Below, piece after piece: positions 6,678-6,899 of a stretch of 6,899 nt of DNA. The notes beneath the pieces are model-generated. The model saw only the letters and a list, made by a program, of their open reading frames with translations. It searched no databases and was not told the DNA's origin. A program made the translations under genes and the position numbers. The stretch comes from an uncultured Ruminococcus sp. (lineage in GTDB: Bacteria > Bacillota > Clostridia > Oscillospirales > Ruminococcaceae), in the NCBI GenBank assembly GCA_946183385.1, contig CAMHBN010000096.1, forward strand, positions 1-6,899, written 5' to 3'. Each line of letters opens with the position of its first letter. Position 1 is the stretch's first letter.

Positions 6678-6899
6678 GTATATAGCTATGCCCTGCCGCG
6701 ATTTGCGGCAAACACAGGCTTTATTGGCGCAACGCCATTAAGATAAAAATATCCGCCCTCGTTCGGATAAAAAGACGGCACAAACAGCGGTACCCTCAGG
6801 ATATACCGCCCTCCACACCCGCAAAATCTGCACTACGATATTTCATACGGGTCATAAGCCGCCTCAAAACCACAAAAGTATTGAAAGAGAGGTCATATA
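6678..6899 (+). promoter_or_regulatory. Untranslated structured leader or small RNA with tandem hairpins
   Basis: About 220 nt downstream of the strong promoter contain no ORF with a ribosome binding site. I can read four compact hairpins in series: TGCCGC/GCGGCA at 6694-6710 (loop of 5), TGGCG/CGCCA at 6725-6737 (loop of 3), TATCCG/CGGATA at 6750-6769 (loop of 8, with A-runs on both sides) and GCGGTA/TACCGC at 6787-6809 (loop of 11). A longer-range pairing ACCCG/CGGGT (6817-6852) is possible. None has a following U-run on this strand, so they are not intrinsic terminators. I tried to match common riboswitch and T-box cores by eye and recognised none. A purine-rich site at the edge suggests a 5' leader rather than a free RNA. 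Confidence 0.5.
6884..6892 (+). promoter_or_regulatory. Probable ribosome binding site of a gene starting at the window edge
   Basis: AAAGAGAGG is followed by six bases (TCATAT) and then by the final A of the window. If the next two bases are TG, a start codon begins at 6899 with normal spacing. The start codon itself is not visible. Confidence 0.4.

Noticed and set aside
6688..6741. A 17-residue ORF just after the strong promoter, a possible leader peptide
   Set aside because: It has no ribosome binding site, its ATG lies about ten bases from the predicted transcript start, and it has no run of a single regulatory codon.
6778..6816. GCGGTACCC, which looks a little like the T-box GGTACCGCG element
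   Set aside because: The surrounding conserved T-box sequence and a terminator are missing on either strand, and the likeness comes from the palindrome in the fourth hairpin.
1..6899. CRISPR arrays, insertion sequences, tRNA or rRNA genes, phage or defence genes
   Set aside because: No repeat-spacer pattern, transposase, terminal inverted repeats, tRNA-like cloverleaf or defence-protein motif was seen on either strand.

Overview
The window looks like a chromosomal segment of a low-to-mid GC Gram-positive anaerobe, most likely a Clostridia member of the Ruminococcus/Oscillospiraceae type. The grounds are strong AGGAGG-type ribosome binding sites, consensus SigA-like promoters (TTGACA, 17 bp, TATAAT), C/G-ending codons, and the protein families present. 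This placement is inference from style, not from a marker gene.

Left part (1-4142), all on the minus strand: three membrane-protein genes. The first transcribed is a small YdbS-like bPH-domain protein. Its stop overlaps the start of a YdbT-like protein with three bPH modules (ATGA overlap). After a 173-nt gap with its own near-consensus promoter comes a very large polytopic membrane protein with a DUF2157-like signature. It runs off the left edge, so only 684 codons are visible. YdbST-type proteins have been linked in Bacillus subtilis to intrinsic resistance against antimicrobial peptides, so an envelope-related role is plausible here but not shown.

Middle (4143-4253): a short AT-rich divergent intergenic region with promoter elements for both directions.

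Right part (4254-6634), plus strand: a compact Na+:alanine/glycine symporter (AgcS/AlsT) homologue. It is followed after 50 nt, with no visible terminator, by a 372-aa protein that I read as a degenerate alpha-D-phosphohexomutase. The order of all four domains can be followed, but the phosphoserine loop, the metal loop and the phosphate-binding loop have lost their signature residues. It is probably a catalytically dead phosphoglucomutase/phosphomannomutase relative and is the most interesting object in the window.

Right end (6635-6899): a perfect TTGACA-17-TATAAT promoter only 8 nt after the stop codon. It is followed by about 220 nt without a credible ORF but with four compact hairpins in a row. 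A purine-rich ribosome binding site at the very edge suggests that this is a structured leader of a gene starting at or just beyond base 6899.
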